In this document: positions 35,055-49,000 of the stretch, piece after piece
How the letters are laid out: each line of letters begins with the position of its first letter
Numbering within the stretch: position 1 is the stretch's first letter
NCBI GenBank assembly: GCA_010279815.1
Contig: QEOQ01000206.1
Location: 962,020-1,026,019, forward strand
Reading direction: 5' to 3'
Origin: Brachionus plicatilis
Taxonomy: Eukaryota > Rotifera > Eurotatoria > Ploima > Brachionidae
Length of the DNA: 64,000 nt
Translations under genes and position numbers: made by a program
The notes under the pieces: model-generated
What the model was told of the DNA's origin: nothing
The model's input: the letters and a program-made list of their open reading frames with translations, nothing else
Databases searched by the model: none

Positions 35055-35409
35055 GGGGCTGTGAAGTTCATTTCAATTCGATCGTTTCAATTCAGAAAAA
35101 TTTGAATAACTTTTTTACTTTAAGGAATAATTTAGTTCTGTAAAATGCTTAATGTTTAAGCAACTTTGCTTAATCCGAAAATATATGTCTGCAAAAACTC
35201 TGTAAAGTAAGTGCACAATTGATTTAAATACTTTTTAATGGTGTGCAAAATGCATAAAATTGCAGAGTATTTTGCAGACTTATTTTACTGAATTAAGCAA
35301 ATTTGCTTATAATTGAGCATTTTACAGAACTAAATTATTCCTTAAAGTAAAAAAGTTATTCAAATTTTTCTGAATTGAAATGATCGAATTGAAACTAACT
35401 TCACAACCC
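35055..35409. mobile_element. 355 bp palindromic element with 10 bp direct repeats (type C)
   Basis: Arms of about 145 bases (35055-35200 and 35290-35409) are close reverse complements, e.g. AATAACTTTTTTACTTTAAG against CTTAAAGTAAAAAAGTTATT. Tips are GGGGCTGTGAAG and its near complement. The element is flanked by identical CCTTTATTCA at 35045-35054 and 35410-35419, which can be read as an 8-10 bp target-site duplication, the range of hAT-type transposases. No coding capacity, so it is a non-autonomous element. Confidence 0.85.
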
Positions 35410-35815
35410 CCTTTATTCAATTGATCTAGATATATTTCAATGGCTAATGAATCTATTTTCCTCAATTTAAAAGTTCATTTTGTTGACTGCCTTATTCTAT
35501 GATTCTATGATCCTTATTCTTATTCTATGAAAAATTATACATTGTCTTGTTCGAAAAATTATAAGTATTAAAAATCAAAATTGCATATTTATCTATTAAA
35601 TTAAATTTTAAATCGTTTATTTATTAATGAAAAAAAATTAAGAAAAGTCACCTTAAATATTTTTAAATAAGCTCAACTAGAGTCATTGAGATTTTTGATT
35701 AAGAATTTTTTTATTATTTTGACTTTAGCTAATTTTTTAGAATTTTTTTTGAAATTTATTGTGAGATTTTGAATTCTAAGATCAAAATTAAATTAAAAAA
35801 AAATTCAAATTAATT
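35410..35815. other. Intergenic spacer
   Basis: Begins with the right copy of the CCTTTATTCA duplication. The rest is A+T-rich, with a short TCTTATTCTATGA duplication near 35495-35530. No gene. Confidence 0.5.
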
Positions 35816-36175
35816 TTAAATACAAGGTTTTTTTTCGGCTGGTTCATTAGAATCATTTTGGACGTTGTCTTTATTTCGTTTTAGATGTTCTTCATGATCT
35901 GATTCTGTTTCACTAGACGAGCTTTCTGTGGTCTCTTCGTTTTTAGATTTTGCCAAGACTTTCAAGTGATCGTTTGATAATTCTTTTGATGAAATAGCTT
36001 TTTTTTCCTTTTCCACAAATTCAGTCAGCAGCGAATTTACTTCTCCTTGGAAATCTCTTAACTTCTCAATTAGAATTTTATTGTATTCTTTTGATTCCAA
36101 TCCAGAATCAATTTCTAATTTTTTTTCTAATGTTTTTGTTTCTTGTAAACGATCTGTACAATTAAATCTAAGCAT
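35816..36175 (-). CDS. Small protein with acidic, Ser-rich tail; possible GON7
   Basis: Intronless frame of 119 codons plus stop. The first half is charged and predicted helical (ILIEKLRDFQGEVNSLLTEF). The second half is Ser/Glu-rich (TTESSSSETESDHEEH) and ends NEPAEKKPCI. Size, a single helical core, an acidic disordered tail and a terminal Pro-x-x-Lys/Arg motif recall GON7, the small disordered subunit of the KEOPS/EKC tRNA-modification complex, but the similarity is too weak to assign by eye. Residue variety argues against a chance frame. It lies 446 bases from the 3' end of IPO11, same strand. Confidence 0.55.
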   Translation of the reverse strand: MLRFNCTDRLQETKTLEKKLEIDSGLESKEYNKILIEKLRDFQGEVNSLLTEFVEKEKKAISSKELSNDHLKVLAKSKNEETTESSSSETESDHEEHLKRNKDNVQNDSNEPAEKKPCI

Positions 36176-36621
36176 TTTGGACTAAACTAATAAAAAAAAA
36201 TATGAAACATTTTTTTGAAAAAATGAAGAAAAATAGATCATTTTTACTTTTTTAAATATCCATTTGCTTTAAAATTAAAGTAATCAATAGATAATAAATA
36301 TTTTTGTTTAAATTCTAATGAAAAACTTAATGAAACATTAAAGCATTTTTAAATGCTTTAATTTATTTGATTTAAGATTAAAACTTATTATAATTGTCAG
36401 CGTAATTAAATTTTTAAATGTATACTATAATTTGATTTTATTTTAAAATAAGAAAAATTTCAATTAAAATTTTAGGCGAAAAATTTCATCATATGTGTTA
36501 CATAAAGCTTAAAAATAAAATTTAACAAAATTGAGCCTGGAATGAATGGAATAAAATCATGCTTCACACTTTTAATTCTATTTTGAATCAGTTTTAATAA
36601 TTTAATAATTTAATTCTTGAT
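36176..36621. other. Spacer between the acidic-tail gene and IPO11
   Basis: A+T-rich; should contain the IPO11 3' UTR and the promoter of the small downstream gene. No other feature seen. Confidence 0.5.
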
Positions 36622-39600
36622 TCAAAATAATTCTCTCAGTTTTTGAGTTAAATTTGGTTCTATGGTGGCCATTAATTGCTCGAAATCTTTGACACCAATA
36701 ATAGATTCGCATTCTCTTAACCGGTCAAGGACCGCATCTTTTAGTGATACGGAATGAACAGGATCGACAAGTCGTAACTTAAAAACAATTTTAAAATATT
36801 CTAAAAATGAAAAGCTAAAAAATCAAAGTGAACTACCCTTCGTTTTCTTTTTTCATGTTCAGTGTCGATCTCTTCATCATCATTCTCAACATCTTTGGCA
36901 ACTAATAAATAGCTTAATAATAAAGAATAAAATTTATTAAATTTCGAAATCGGAAGTCAAAATTTCTTACTCATATTTCGTTCCATTTTCATCTTTTAGA
37001 ACTTCTAGCAAAACAGTTACGCAAACATTTAAAATAGCACCAAATCGTTCGTATATTACACTTAAAATTTAAAAATCAATTTTTTTATAAAACAAAATTT
37101 TCAAATATATAAATAAACAAATAAAACATAGCTTTATTAAAGATTATTAAAAATTAGAATGTGTCAAGTATCGAAAATTTTCAAAAATGTTATTCCCATA
37201 AAAAATCAAGAAAAAATATTTTTGAGAATATAATTTTTTTTATTAAATTCCGAATTTTATTAAATAAAAGAATCACTTAAATCACTTAAATCACTTAAAT
37301 CGTGAAATGCAAGCAAATTTTTAGTGATTGCTTGAAAAAAATTTTAATGCCAAAAACAGTTTTTATTTGGTTATAATAATCTGAAAATTTTTTTTTAGTT
37401 TGTACAGACTCTAATTAATTTTTAAAAAATTAATTGTTTTTTTAAATATTTTCTTATCTTAAGTTTAAAATGTGTAATTTTGTTAAAAATTTTCTTTATC
37501 GAAAAAAAGAGATAATTTTAATAATAAATTAATTTTTACAAAACTTACCTTGAATTAAATCTAATTAATGATATTAAAGCTAAAGCAGTGAGCTTTCTAC
37601 GTTCCGGATGAACAATCATGTCTATTTTATCAATCCATGAGTCCAACAAGTCACCTAGTAAACGTTCAGGCTAAAAAAATCATTAAATTCTAGAAAAAAA
37701 TTTAAAAAGAGCATAGAAATAAATTTTGCTTTAACTTTATTCGCTGTCAATTAGGGTTTTGTTTAATTCAGTACAAAAGAATAGAAAAAAATAATAAACC
37801 TAAGCATTTTAGTCTTAAATAAAAGTGAATCAATTAAAATAAAAAAAATAAAAATAATATCTGTGTTGCAATTTTTCTGGAAATTAAATGTATTCGACAT
37901 AAAAGTACAATAATTTAAAAGATCACTAAAATTTACAACTATTAAGATGGATTTATTGTGCATAATTTTTTTATCAATTATAAACTAAATAAATGAAAAA
38001 AAAAAAGAATAATTTTTATGTGATTTATGTATTTGAGAAAACTTAAAACTAAATAAAAAAGTACGATATGAAGTAGACGTAACACATACTCCGGAAGTCT
38101 GCAAAATCTGTGCAAATTAATTGCGTTTTATTTTTAAATCTTTTAAGCTAGGGTGCAATTTTGCAGACTTCCGGAGTAGGTGAACAAAAGTTTTTCATTT
38201 TTTTTTTACAGAATAAGTTTTTGAAATTTAGAACAAAATTTGTAAATTTTTTTATTTTATGTATTGGAAGTTTTGAATGAAATTTCATGCTAGTAGACCA
38301 CATAATTGCTATAAAAAGAGGCCAAATGCTGACATTTTCTGAAATTGAATCGATTATTTTATTAAAAGAATTTTTTTTATTTGTTATCAAAGATTTTAAA
38401 ACTGTTGAGGTAAATTATATTCGATTGACCCTCATTATCATGAGACAAATGAAAAATTTAAAATCATACCAAAATACCCATTGTTTTAAAAAATTATATT
38501 TCAATTTTAAATAAAAATTATTTGTTAATTTTTACATTAAATAAATAAAATATACAGGTCTATTTTTTTGAAATTACTTATAGTCTTCAATTGTACATTA
38601 AAGTAAGACAATCTTTTCAATAAAAAGTATCAAATTTGTTACAATTTCTTATTTTCTTTTTTTTATAAAAGGAAATATTCAAAAATTAATACAAATGTAT
38701 TTTAATTTTACGCTAAATGTAAACTTTTTTTAAATTAAGACTCAATTTTAGTATATTTAAGATTTTTTCATAGTTATTGTAAATTTTTCTGAAAGTGAAT
38801 GATTTTGTCAATTTTAGATAATTTAATGAATTTAAAAAAAGCATCAAGAGTATTTATTTTATTACTCTACCTTTTTACTTTTTTGAAGGTAAAATAATTT
38901 TGACATCCCTAATAATGATCATTAAAAATTATTATCATTATAAATGACTTCAATTTATCAAGCTTTTGATTGTCTACCGCATAAAAAGCTCTTATTTAAG
39001 CTACAAAAGTATGACTTCAATCCAAAAATGGTTGACTGGTTTAGTGCTTTTTTAACCGGTAGAAAACAAAGAGTAGTGATGGGTAACTGTATGTCAGACT
39101 GGGTAGATGTAACTAGTGGCGTCCCACAGGGCTCTGTCCTCGGTCCGATATTGTTTATAATCTATATAAATGATTTAGTAGACCATATTAAAAGTCCGTG
39201 CGAACTTTTTGCAGATGACACAAAATATGGAGAAGCTTTAGATCACCCAAGTAAACCTATCTTATTACAAGAAAACTTAGACCAAATAAGCCAGTGGACA
39301 AAGTTTTGGGAGATTGCACTGAATGAAGATAAATGCAAAGTAGTCCACTTTGGTGGTGAAAATCCTTGTCACAATTACATTCTAAACGACAAAGTAGTAT
39401 CAGACGCTGATGGAGAGCGCGATTTAGGTATTTTCATCTCCAAAAATCTAAAATGGTCTACTCACATAAGCTCCTGCGTTAGCAAGGCAAATTTTACCCT
39501 CGGTTTAATATGAAGAACATTCAAATATCATAACGCAGTGACAATATCAAAACTATACAAAACGTTCGTTCGGCCACAGCTCGAATATGGAGTTCAAGTG

Positions 39601-42600
39601 TGGATGCCAATTCTAAAAAAAGACATTAACAACATCGAATCTGTCCAGCGAAGAGCTACAAAGCTTATTCCGCAATTAAGAAATGTAGGATACACTCAAA
39701 GACTTGAAAAACTTAATCTACAAACGCTCGAAGTAAGAAGAACCAGAGGCAACCTAATTCAAATGTTTAAAATTGTCAAGGGTTTTGATAAGATCAACTG
39801 GTACAATCCTATTATATTCAAAAAAGATTCTTCGAATGGACTAAGACAAGGGCCGAGATTTCATGATTTTATTATAGAAAGACAGCTGGTAAAAAACTGC
39901 GAACAACGTCACAATTTCTTTGTTAACAGAGTGTCAAGTGTTTGGAATCGTCTACCAAAAGAGATAACTGACTCAAATACTATTAATCAATTTAAAAATA
40001 AACTAGATAAATTAGATTTAGCAAGCTATTACAATGGGTCTTAAAAACCCATTTCGTGTGGTTGTCCACATCATAGCTTTATTTATTATTATTATTAAAT
40101 AAGAAGATAAAAAGTACTCCAGATATTAAAATTTTTGAAAAAATAGCTTAAATAGTCAAATTTAAATTAACAACCCATTGTTAAAGCATCATCATTAAAC
40201 TATAAAATTTAAATTCGTTGCTACTTACCGATTGATTGCGCATTTGGGCGCACTTTTCGATAATTTTCATAAACTGTTGTCCATCCTCGAGAACAGGTCT
40301 TGCCAACATGCTAAGACACATTGCCATTATCATGGGATAAACCTCTGTATTCATGGACATATTGATGGCCTTTACAATAAATGGTTCGAACAGTCTTATC
40401 TGAATATTATCAGCTGGCACTTCGAACATTTGACCAACAGTTCTCATGAACCTAAGCAACGCGTCAATTTTAATTCTGTCGCTCAACAAATCGCAGCATT
40501 TATTCACCAAAAAGTCTCCATAATACTGAAACAACTGTCTGGCGTCCAGGATCACATAGGAATCAATGATGTCCAGACACAGCTTCCAAATTTCGGTGTC
40601 ACGATCCAACAATGGCTTAATATTGGCGAACAAATTGAGCAAATCGTTTGACATTTGCAGTGAATTTTGAATGGCAATGTTCCACAACTCGAGGCCGTCC
40701 TCGAGCAAATAGACCGAGGCTGGATTGGTCGAATCAGTCGAGTAGTGAATGACAGGCACAAGAAACGGGTGGTAGCTTACGGACTGGGCGCCGAACGATT
40801 TCACAATGTGATGAAAAGCAGTGACTATGGAACATCTCAGCATGTTATAGTTGGCTGATTCTTGCCACAAAAATGGCAAGTAATCGGCCAACTGGTTGCA
40901 ATAGGGTCTAATGTGAACATCCACTCTTTCTACCAAAAATGACAGCACCGACAAAACCTTTATCTTTGTGTCACATTCTTCCACTTCTTTCAACAATTGA
41001 CACAGCAAGCCAAAGTGGTAGTTTAAATAAGGCAAGTAGGTCTCTTTTTCAAAGTGAACATCGTCCATCACAGCTTTGAGAGTCAAGCAAGCCTGCAATC
41101 GGATCACAACATTTTGATCCGATTGCAGAAGCTCGCACAGAACCTCGTAGACCGATGGTCTGTACTGGACCGACAGCTTAATATTAACCCAATTGGATAT
41201 GAGAATAAGAATTCTTCTTTTGATCAAAATGTGACATGGTGGATATCCATTGAGGCCTTTGAGCTCGGGCAGTAGGGCCTGGGTGAACCAAATGTCAAAG
41301 TCAATTGATGAGACCAGCTCCCATGCGGCTATGCTGCCGCAGTTGTACGACGCGTCCTTTAACAAAATGTACAAATTAATGTTGGACTTTTGCAGTTGGT
41401 TTGAATCATAGGCTCCATTTTGGTTCAAATTTTGGACAATGTGAACATTTTCTGCCACAAAGGCTTCGCGACTCTCAACTGGCTTGAGCTTGGAATAGGT
41501 CTCGAGAAGCTCGACTACAATTGGAACCACTTGGTCATGGTATTCGTGCACAAACGCCTGGAATAGCGTTTCGGCACATGCTCTGTAGTTGTACTTCCAT
41601 GCATCGGTAGATGTGCCGTCCTCGTTGATGAACTCCTCGGGTGCATCGCGCCATGACTCTAGCTCTTCGTCGGTCATCAGCAAATACTCGTTGAACAAAA
41701 TGCCCATAATTTGCTGCAGATTTTTTCTGGTCAAAAAGTGCTCTTTTATTTCAATGGCTTTGAGTTGTTTTTGCTGAACCTGTGGATCGTCCAGCTTGAC
41801 CAACCGTTGTTTGTACTTGTCACACATTATCATTGATTTCATAAAATTCATCAGTTGTATGATCAATTTGGCAAATGAGTGGGCTTTGCCTTGCGCAGTA
41901 AAGCATACCTGAAGGATCAAATTGAAGCACTCTTGCATACTTGTTTGGATAAAGTTAAACGGACATGTTTCTTGGTAGTCGTGCAAAATTTCCACATACA
42001 AAACAATTATGTACTCGTATTTTTCTTTGAAGTATTCTCCGAGCCGTTTTTCGGCACTGTTTACCAATCGGTTGTATTTGAGCAGGGTTTTTTCAAAAGA
42101 TTGGATCAAATTGGTCATCAGTTGACTTAGGGTCATGTTGTCCACATTGTCTTTGAAGCCATTTAGAACCAATTTGTGCAGTATTTTTAAGCAAATGATC
42201 GCCTGATCAAGATAGAAAGAGTGTTCCTGCAGTTGTTTGGTCAAAAAAATTTCCTCATAAGAGTCCATTTCGCCCAAAGAATCATTCAAACATTTGTGCA
42301 AATAGTAAAATGCTAGTTCCAGTATTAGATTAATTATATTGAGAGACAATTGTTCGAATATTTTGCGATCATTGATGAGTCTTTTTGAGGCCAACGATTT
42401 GATTATTTGATGCAGTGCCATTAGGGATCTGTTATGGATGATGCTTTGCTGAGAGTTAATGTTGTCTGTGTTGTCATTTTTTGGCGCTATGGAAAGGAGA
42501 GAGCCAAGTGCTGGCTTGGAAGAGATGGGCTCTTGGGACAACACTGAGCTTTCCTGAAGAATTTGAATAAGTTTTGTGATCAGGTCTGGCCATTGTAGTG

Positions 42601-43006
42601 GCAAGTCAAAGCGAGCTATTTTTCCCAGGATGACCGACATTTGCCGCGCCAGTTTAAGCTCTGGTTCGTTCAAGTATTGCAAAAATTGGTTTTTGAGCAT
42701 CAGTCTTTCTTCTTCTTTGATTGAGTTTGGTGCTGTCTTGCGCCAATATTTATCAATAGCGTTTTTAAGACATGAACTGGCCATAAAGCGCATATTGGTG
42801 TTCAGCGAGTAATTAGACACAATCGACTAGAAATTTTATGAATTTTTTTTTTTTATCTCTTTTTTTGGAAATAGACTTACAAGTAAATTCAAGCAATAGC
42901 CAGGATGAATTTCAAGCTCTTGGATCTTGGCCTCAGCTTCTTTGACTTCAACCGCATTTTGTGAACACGCTTTTTGAATAATTTCAAGTAAAATATTATT
43001 TTCCAT
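36622..43006 (-). CDS. IPO11: Importin-11 (6 exons)
   Basis: Karyopherin-beta nuclear import receptor; in mammals it carries UBE2E-type ubiquitin-conjugating enzymes and PTEN. Exons in transcript order: 42881-43006, 40229-42826, 37549-37670, 36971-37060, 36837-36912, 36622-36777. They join in frame to 1056 codons including the stop (human 975 aa). The N-terminus has the importin-beta region (NTNMRFMASSCLKNAIDKYW, then SVILGKIARFDLPLQWPDL). Mid-protein matches include CDTKIKVLSVLSFLVERVDV and RPYCNQLADYLPFLWQES. The small C-terminal exons match human closely: HPERRKLTALALISLI and VDPVHSVSLKDAV. Intron 3 (37671-40228, 2558 bases) holds a LINE fragment in the opposite orientation and a short palindrome. 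The other introns are 54-488 bases. Without the four small terminal exons the protein would lack its last HEAT repeats. Confidence 0.96.
38087..38179. repeat. Short palindromic repeat in IPO11 intron
   Basis: TACTCCGGAAGTCTGCAAAA at 38087-38106 is repeated inverted as TTTTGCAGACTTCCGGAGTA ending near 38178, with about 50 bases between. It looks like a miniature inverted-repeat element. Confidence 0.75.
38944..40100 (+). mobile_element. 5'-truncated LINE (non-LTR retrotransposon) in IPO11 intron
   Basis: The reverse transcriptase starts abruptly at its motif A (QAFDCLPHKKLL). It continues with SGVPQGSVLGPILFIIYIND and the catalytic ELFADDTKYG, then the LINE C-terminal region (RPQLEYGVQVWMP, FFVNRVSSVWNRLPKEI), and stops at 40042-40044. 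A TGA at 39511-39513 interrupts an otherwise continuous frame just after the palm domain. After the stop come a small hairpin (GGGTCTTAAAAACCCA) and a TTATTATTATTATTA tail, typical of CR1/Jockey-like 3' ends. The orientation is opposite to the host gene. The single stop and otherwise intact frame suggest a fairly young, dead-on-arrival copy. Confidence 0.93.
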
Positions 43007-46000
43007 TTCAATAGTTCTGCTAGCCTAATGGATCTACAAGAAAAATGAGAAAAAAGAAATTATTGTCAAGCTAAAAAATGAAAATAAGTTTTTTAGTTAG
43101 ATTTTTGAAAAATTTAATTGTTCAAACTTATTAATTGGCTAAGTGAGATACATGGTATGGTGGAGAAGGTTTGGTTATCACCTTTATTTTACTTATTCAT
43201 AATTTTTTTTAAAAAAAAAGCTCCAAATTTCAAGATTAAAAAAATAAAAATTAATTTTATTTTTTAAGTTTTTTTTTTGCAATTTTGTGATGACTTTCAA
43301 ATTGTCTTATAAGTTGGTATCAGTACGCTCATCAAAATTACACTCGGCTCAAATAGTGTATTTGTGGTACTTAAATTTTATCAATTGATTTCAATAGTTT
43401 TAATTAAATGAGCAATATTTTTCCCAATAAAACAAGTGCCATTGAGATGTTTAAGAGAAAACGTTTCAATATATTTAAGGATACTTAATGAATCTAAAAA
43501 TAATCTATAAACAAGTAAAATATTTTTCATCTCCTTCTGAATCTGATCCAAATGAGCTCCGAAATCTAAAAATATTTGATTATTTTTGTGTTTATGACAA
43601 AGCAATTAATATCATCAAATTATAAACTTAAACAATTAATTGAAAATTTAAATTCAAAATATTTTGTAATAAAGGTTTGAAAAAGAGAAGCTGATTATCG
43701 AAGATTTTTAGATATTTTTTTTTTAATTTGTTTATATTAAATTAAAAGAGTACCTTTAAATCGTTTATTTTATTTTTAAATTGTATTCTCTAGCGTCTTT
43801 ATAAATAAAATTATTAATATCATCAAATTCAACAAATCACTTCCTCATTTTGGCTATAAATAGAACCATAAAACATAAAGACCTATTTAACTCTGATTTT
43901 TAGAATTAGATTAAATCAAACCATTTTTATGTAAAAAAGTTTTTTAATGAATAGAAAAAGTACTTATTTATTTTCAGAACGCAAGTTTTTCAAAGATTAT
44001 TGAGATTTTTTTATGCCTTTATAGGGAAAAATTCATAAAATTAATCATTTTTAAGAATTAAGTTGTATTTTGATTTTAGACTAAAATCGGTTCCAATTTA
44101 TTTAATGGGAGTCAGTAATATTGGAAAAAGATTTGAGTAAATATGATAACAATTGTTTTTGATGAAAAAATATCAAATTAGACTGATTTTTAAAATATTT
44201 TTTTTCCAGAATTACATGTCTTAAGGGATTTAATATTTGTTCTGTTTCGAAAGAATAAAACTAGATTGTATAAGAAACTTAAATAGATAATGGAAAATAT
44301 TTCCGTTCTTAAACAAAACGATCAAACAAATTACAAAGCCTATTCAATTTTTTAAGAAATCAACAAACAAACAAAAAATATTTAATCAAATTCTAAATTA
44401 AAATCTTCTTGTTTATTTTACAAATCAAAAATAAAAAAGCATTAGAAAAAATCTTAAAGAGAATTTTTTTTCCAAATAAACTAAAAATTCAATCAATTCT
44501 TATTCATCAAAAATAAATTCCGTTTCAAAATTAATCGTTTCTTGAGGCTATTTTTATGTGCCTTTGATTCAAATTGATTAAAAAATCGAGCAACAACTTC
44601 CATCTAATTCCACCCTGTTTTGTTTCTGCCCTCATCCATTTAACCATATTAATCTTGTTCTTTTAGAAGATATTCTAATTAAAATGTAATTACTAATCTC
44701 GTTTATTTACTCAAATGCAAATATATTTTTGTTTTAAATTTAATTTAAAACTTATGTTTTTTAATCTTATTTATGGCTTGAAGTGAGATTTGAATTTTTC
44801 TGAATCATCTAAAAGCAATAATTCAAATATTAAAAAAACTAGCTAGAAATCAATAAATTATTTTGATATTTTACTTCAATCTTAAACTCATTACTCATTT
44901 ATTTCGGGATTTATCATCTTGTTTCAATGAAATATTTCAATTATTGGCATATAGTTAGTAAGTTTCAAACAAAATTACTATTATTCGGTTATTTTTTCCA
45001 AAATTTAGGCATTTAAACTATTTTAGTTTGATTTTTTTAGAAAAGGAAACAGATAATTATACTCTTTTCGAAAAAGGATATTATCTAATTATAGTTTATG
45101 ATCAAAAATAAAATTTATTAATTTTCAAAATTGTCATTTATCAATTTTGACTTTGAAGTGACAGTATTTATATTTAGATAAAAATTTCGAGCAATAAATT
45201 TTCTCATGAGATAAGAAAGCTGTTAAATAAAAATTTATTAAATCTTCTAATTTTTTTAAATTTTGTGTTAATTTAGATAAATGATTTTTGTCCAAGTTGG
45301 TTATTTTAAAAATAAGAATTTGGATCATAGCAAGGAAATTAAAAATTTTCTTATTATTTTATATTTTCAAGAAGTTTCCTACTAAAAATGTCGTGTTCAA
45401 TATAATTTATCTGAGATGAAGAATAGATGATCTTGACAATAAATAAAAATTGGTAGTCAAGTGTTAATTTTAATCTATCAAAATTTGCAAAGTTGTTTTA
45501 GTTTATCTACAAGTGTATTTTTGAATTTAAGAAGTTGATATCAATTATTTTTATTTCAAAAGCTAGCATCAACATCAACTGAGACTTGATACTTTTTTTA
45601 TACTTGCATTTGGAAAATTTTCCAATAAACCTTGAGATTAATTTAAAAAGTAACTCAACTTGACTTAACAAGGCTTAGTAAATATTATTTACAAAAATCG
45701 ATTTGGAGCCACATTGAAGTTTTCGCATGTTAAAACCAACAATCTTACGGATAAATAAGCATCTAGAATTTAAATTTGGATTAATAATTATTTTTCTATT
45801 TTCAATCGGGAAAAAAAGATTTGAAACAAGTTTTTATAATTAAAAATAAAACAACCGATGTATGAATAATCTATTTCGTAAAAAGATATTTTGGCTTGAA
45901 AAACAAAAGAGAAAATACTGCAAATTTTGTTTTGCTTTAAAGTATATTTTTTGTTCAATTTCAAATTATTTTAGGTTTCCGTTTTTACATTTTCTAATTT

Positions 46001-49000
46001 TTGCTTTAAGCTAAATAAGATGCTTTAAATTTTTGGGTTGAGTTTTAAGCTAAATTATTTGAATTAAAAATTTTATTATTAATTCGTCTTTAAATATTTC
46101 TAACAAAATAAATTCTTACAAAACATAAAAAAAATTACATTTTAAATAAACCGATTTAAGATTATTAATTGATTAATGATAAATGTTAGATAATAAAAAA
46201 ATTTGATCTTAATAAAATTTAAAAAGTATTTATTCAGCATTAAAAACCGATTCAAACTCAGTATTTATAATGAAGGAGTTTAAAATTACGTTATTTTGTC
46301 ATAGTAGTATAGATTTTTATTTTAAAGTATTAAGTAATTTTAGCTAACATAAAAGTAAAAGTTTGGACTCTTAGTTTTATTAAAATATTTTTTGCGTATT
46401 TCATTCATTAAGCGAAATGCATACAATTCTTCATTTCTTTAATTAATTTTCCAAAAATTAAATTTTAAGTGAAATTGCCACAGATTATTTTCAATTCTTT
46501 ATCTCAAAGTCTTTATCTAAGAATTCTATTTTGTCCAATTTTAGTCCACAAAAGTTTAGCCACATTTGAAATTACGATTCTCTAATTTTATTTAAAAAAA
46601 ATAAAATGTCATAAGGCTCATATGCTGTTCAGTATTTTAAATTAACAAAAATTAAAATTTTATATTCAATGAATTTGAAAAATTTTAAAAAAAAATTAAA
46701 ATTTTAAATTTTGCCCTCGAGAATCTTAAATTACATAAACTCTGTGTAGTCTTAAGATGCTATAGAACATGGAAGATTAATGAAGAGGAATTTTTTGTTT
46801 TGAGATTAATAACCTTAATTAAACAAAAAAAATCTTTTTAATGAGCTTAAATATAATAAATAAAGGGAAAGAATATTTATTGGAAATATTTAAATAACAA
46901 AGCAGCAATTATCTACGGTTTTTAACTTTTATTTCAATTTTCTCATAAAATTTCTTAAAAGGAATTAGATTATAAATGGAAGATTACATTAATGGTGCAA
47001 TCGAAGTCTAAAAGATGGTATTTTACATAAATAGCTAATCCGGCTGCATTAAAAAAAAAGAATATGAATTAAGGATTAATTTTTAAAACTCCATTAGTTT
47101 AATTTATTTTGTAAATCAAAGTAGAAGGATTTTCATAAATTTCCCAATATTAATACACTATCAAGCTGTATATTAATTTAACGAGATAATTTAAACTTGT
47201 GTTCAATAACAAGAGAAATGAAATCTTTAATCAATAGTGTAATTCCAATTATTATGTAAATATAACAATTTGTTAAAAAAATTGTATTTTTATGTCTTTC
47301 TAAAAATTGATAATTAGAGAATATTGGAATGAAAGATGTCAAATCAAATGAGCTAAAATGACTATCATACAAATCAATTTAAAATTAATCCGATTTGAAA
47401 ATATTTCGATTAATAAAAAGATGAGCGAAATTTTTAGAAAGTCATAATTAAGAAAAATTCTAATCATTTTATGGATTTTTAGTTAAACAAAAAAAATTGA
47501 AGATTTGCTTTTTTTTTCATTTTTAAAGGAAATAGGATTTTTTTTGACTTTTAATTAAAAAAATTTAATGATTTATTTAAGCAGTTAGAAATATGAAAAT
47601 TTCATTGTTTTATTCATTTTGATTTCATTTTTTTTTTTCAAATTTCTTGAATTGGTTATAATTTTACACGAGTCTATTTAGTTGCTATTTAGATCAACCT
47701 TTAGAGATAAGCATATGTCTGTTTGAATTATAAAATTTTTTTATTCTTGAAATTAATCTCTCAAGGAACATAAAAATTTCTAATATTTCAATTCAAAGTT
47801 TAGATCGAAGCTGAAAAAGCGATGCTACCGTGATTAATTTTGTTTAAGTGATTTATGGAACTCAAGTATCTTGTATCTGTATCAAATTATTGGCATCTAA
47901 AGAAGCTTTAGCACGACGGTCATATTAATTTGTCAGAAATTGTTGTTGCCAATTTAAGCTGCTATATATGTAGAACTGTAATTTTAATTAAAATGATCAG
48001 CAAAATGCTTTCAGAAAACTAAAATTAGAAAATTTTCCGATGACTACAAGCAAAATAGATCAAATTTTTTATTTTTCGCTTTTTTAGTTGTATCTAATTG
48101 TAAAATAAAAGAAGAGGTTTTGTAATGGAGACATTATTAGATTAATTTTATCTAAATTCGAACTGCAAATAATTTTAAATGAATTAAAATTAAAATTAAA
48201 TTGAGCTGATTAAGTTTTATCTTACAAAAAAAATAAATAGCTATTTAGAAGTTACCGAGTTAGAGCAACTAGCAGAGTCGGCTGCCGCTTATCTGAGAAA
48301 CTTGAATTCAAATATTTGCATTTATCTCTTATCTTCAAGTATCATATTTAAGGATGTTTCTCCATTTCATATTGTTTTGATTGTTTAATTAAAATTTTTA
48401 TTGAGAAGAAAAGCTCTCTGCAAGTTAATGATCCACTCGATACGAGCAAAACACACATGATATGGAATTTATCGATCAGTTTTGACAAACAAGCAAAAAT
48501 AGCTTTTAGATAAGTTTTGTTAAACAATTTTCAACTGATTTGAAATGACATTTTGACATGGCATTTTGTTTCTCGGAAACAAGTCAAGAGCAAAACAATC
48601 ACTGAATGATGAAACTAAAAAATGAGAAAAAAGACTCACAGCAAAATTGGTCAAGATATTTGATAAAAATAGGATTTGTTTTTTTAGATAATCTTAGTAT
48701 CGAATTTCATTAAGAAAAAGAAGAGGAACAAAAAAAAGATACTTATATGATGAATCGCATTGAATTACGAAATGGTAATGATCGAAAATAACTAATTAAA
48801 TGTCTCAAAGCCAATGTTTCAGTTCAAATAAAAGTCGTAAATAATTAATTTTCAATTTATCAATTTGGCGTGACTTTTCAATAGATTAGATTTATGGCAT
48901 GTGATAGTTTTGGTTAATTTACACCCAGGAGATTTGAAGCATAAATTTTTAATAAGTTTTCTTTTGAATTTTGAAAAAATTATGCCCAAACTTAGTCTGA

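Noticed and set aside
48265..48310. More G+C-rich patch (AGCAGAGTCGGCTGCCGC) that might be an RNA gene
   Set aside because: No cloverleaf, no box elements and no open frame could be built around it.
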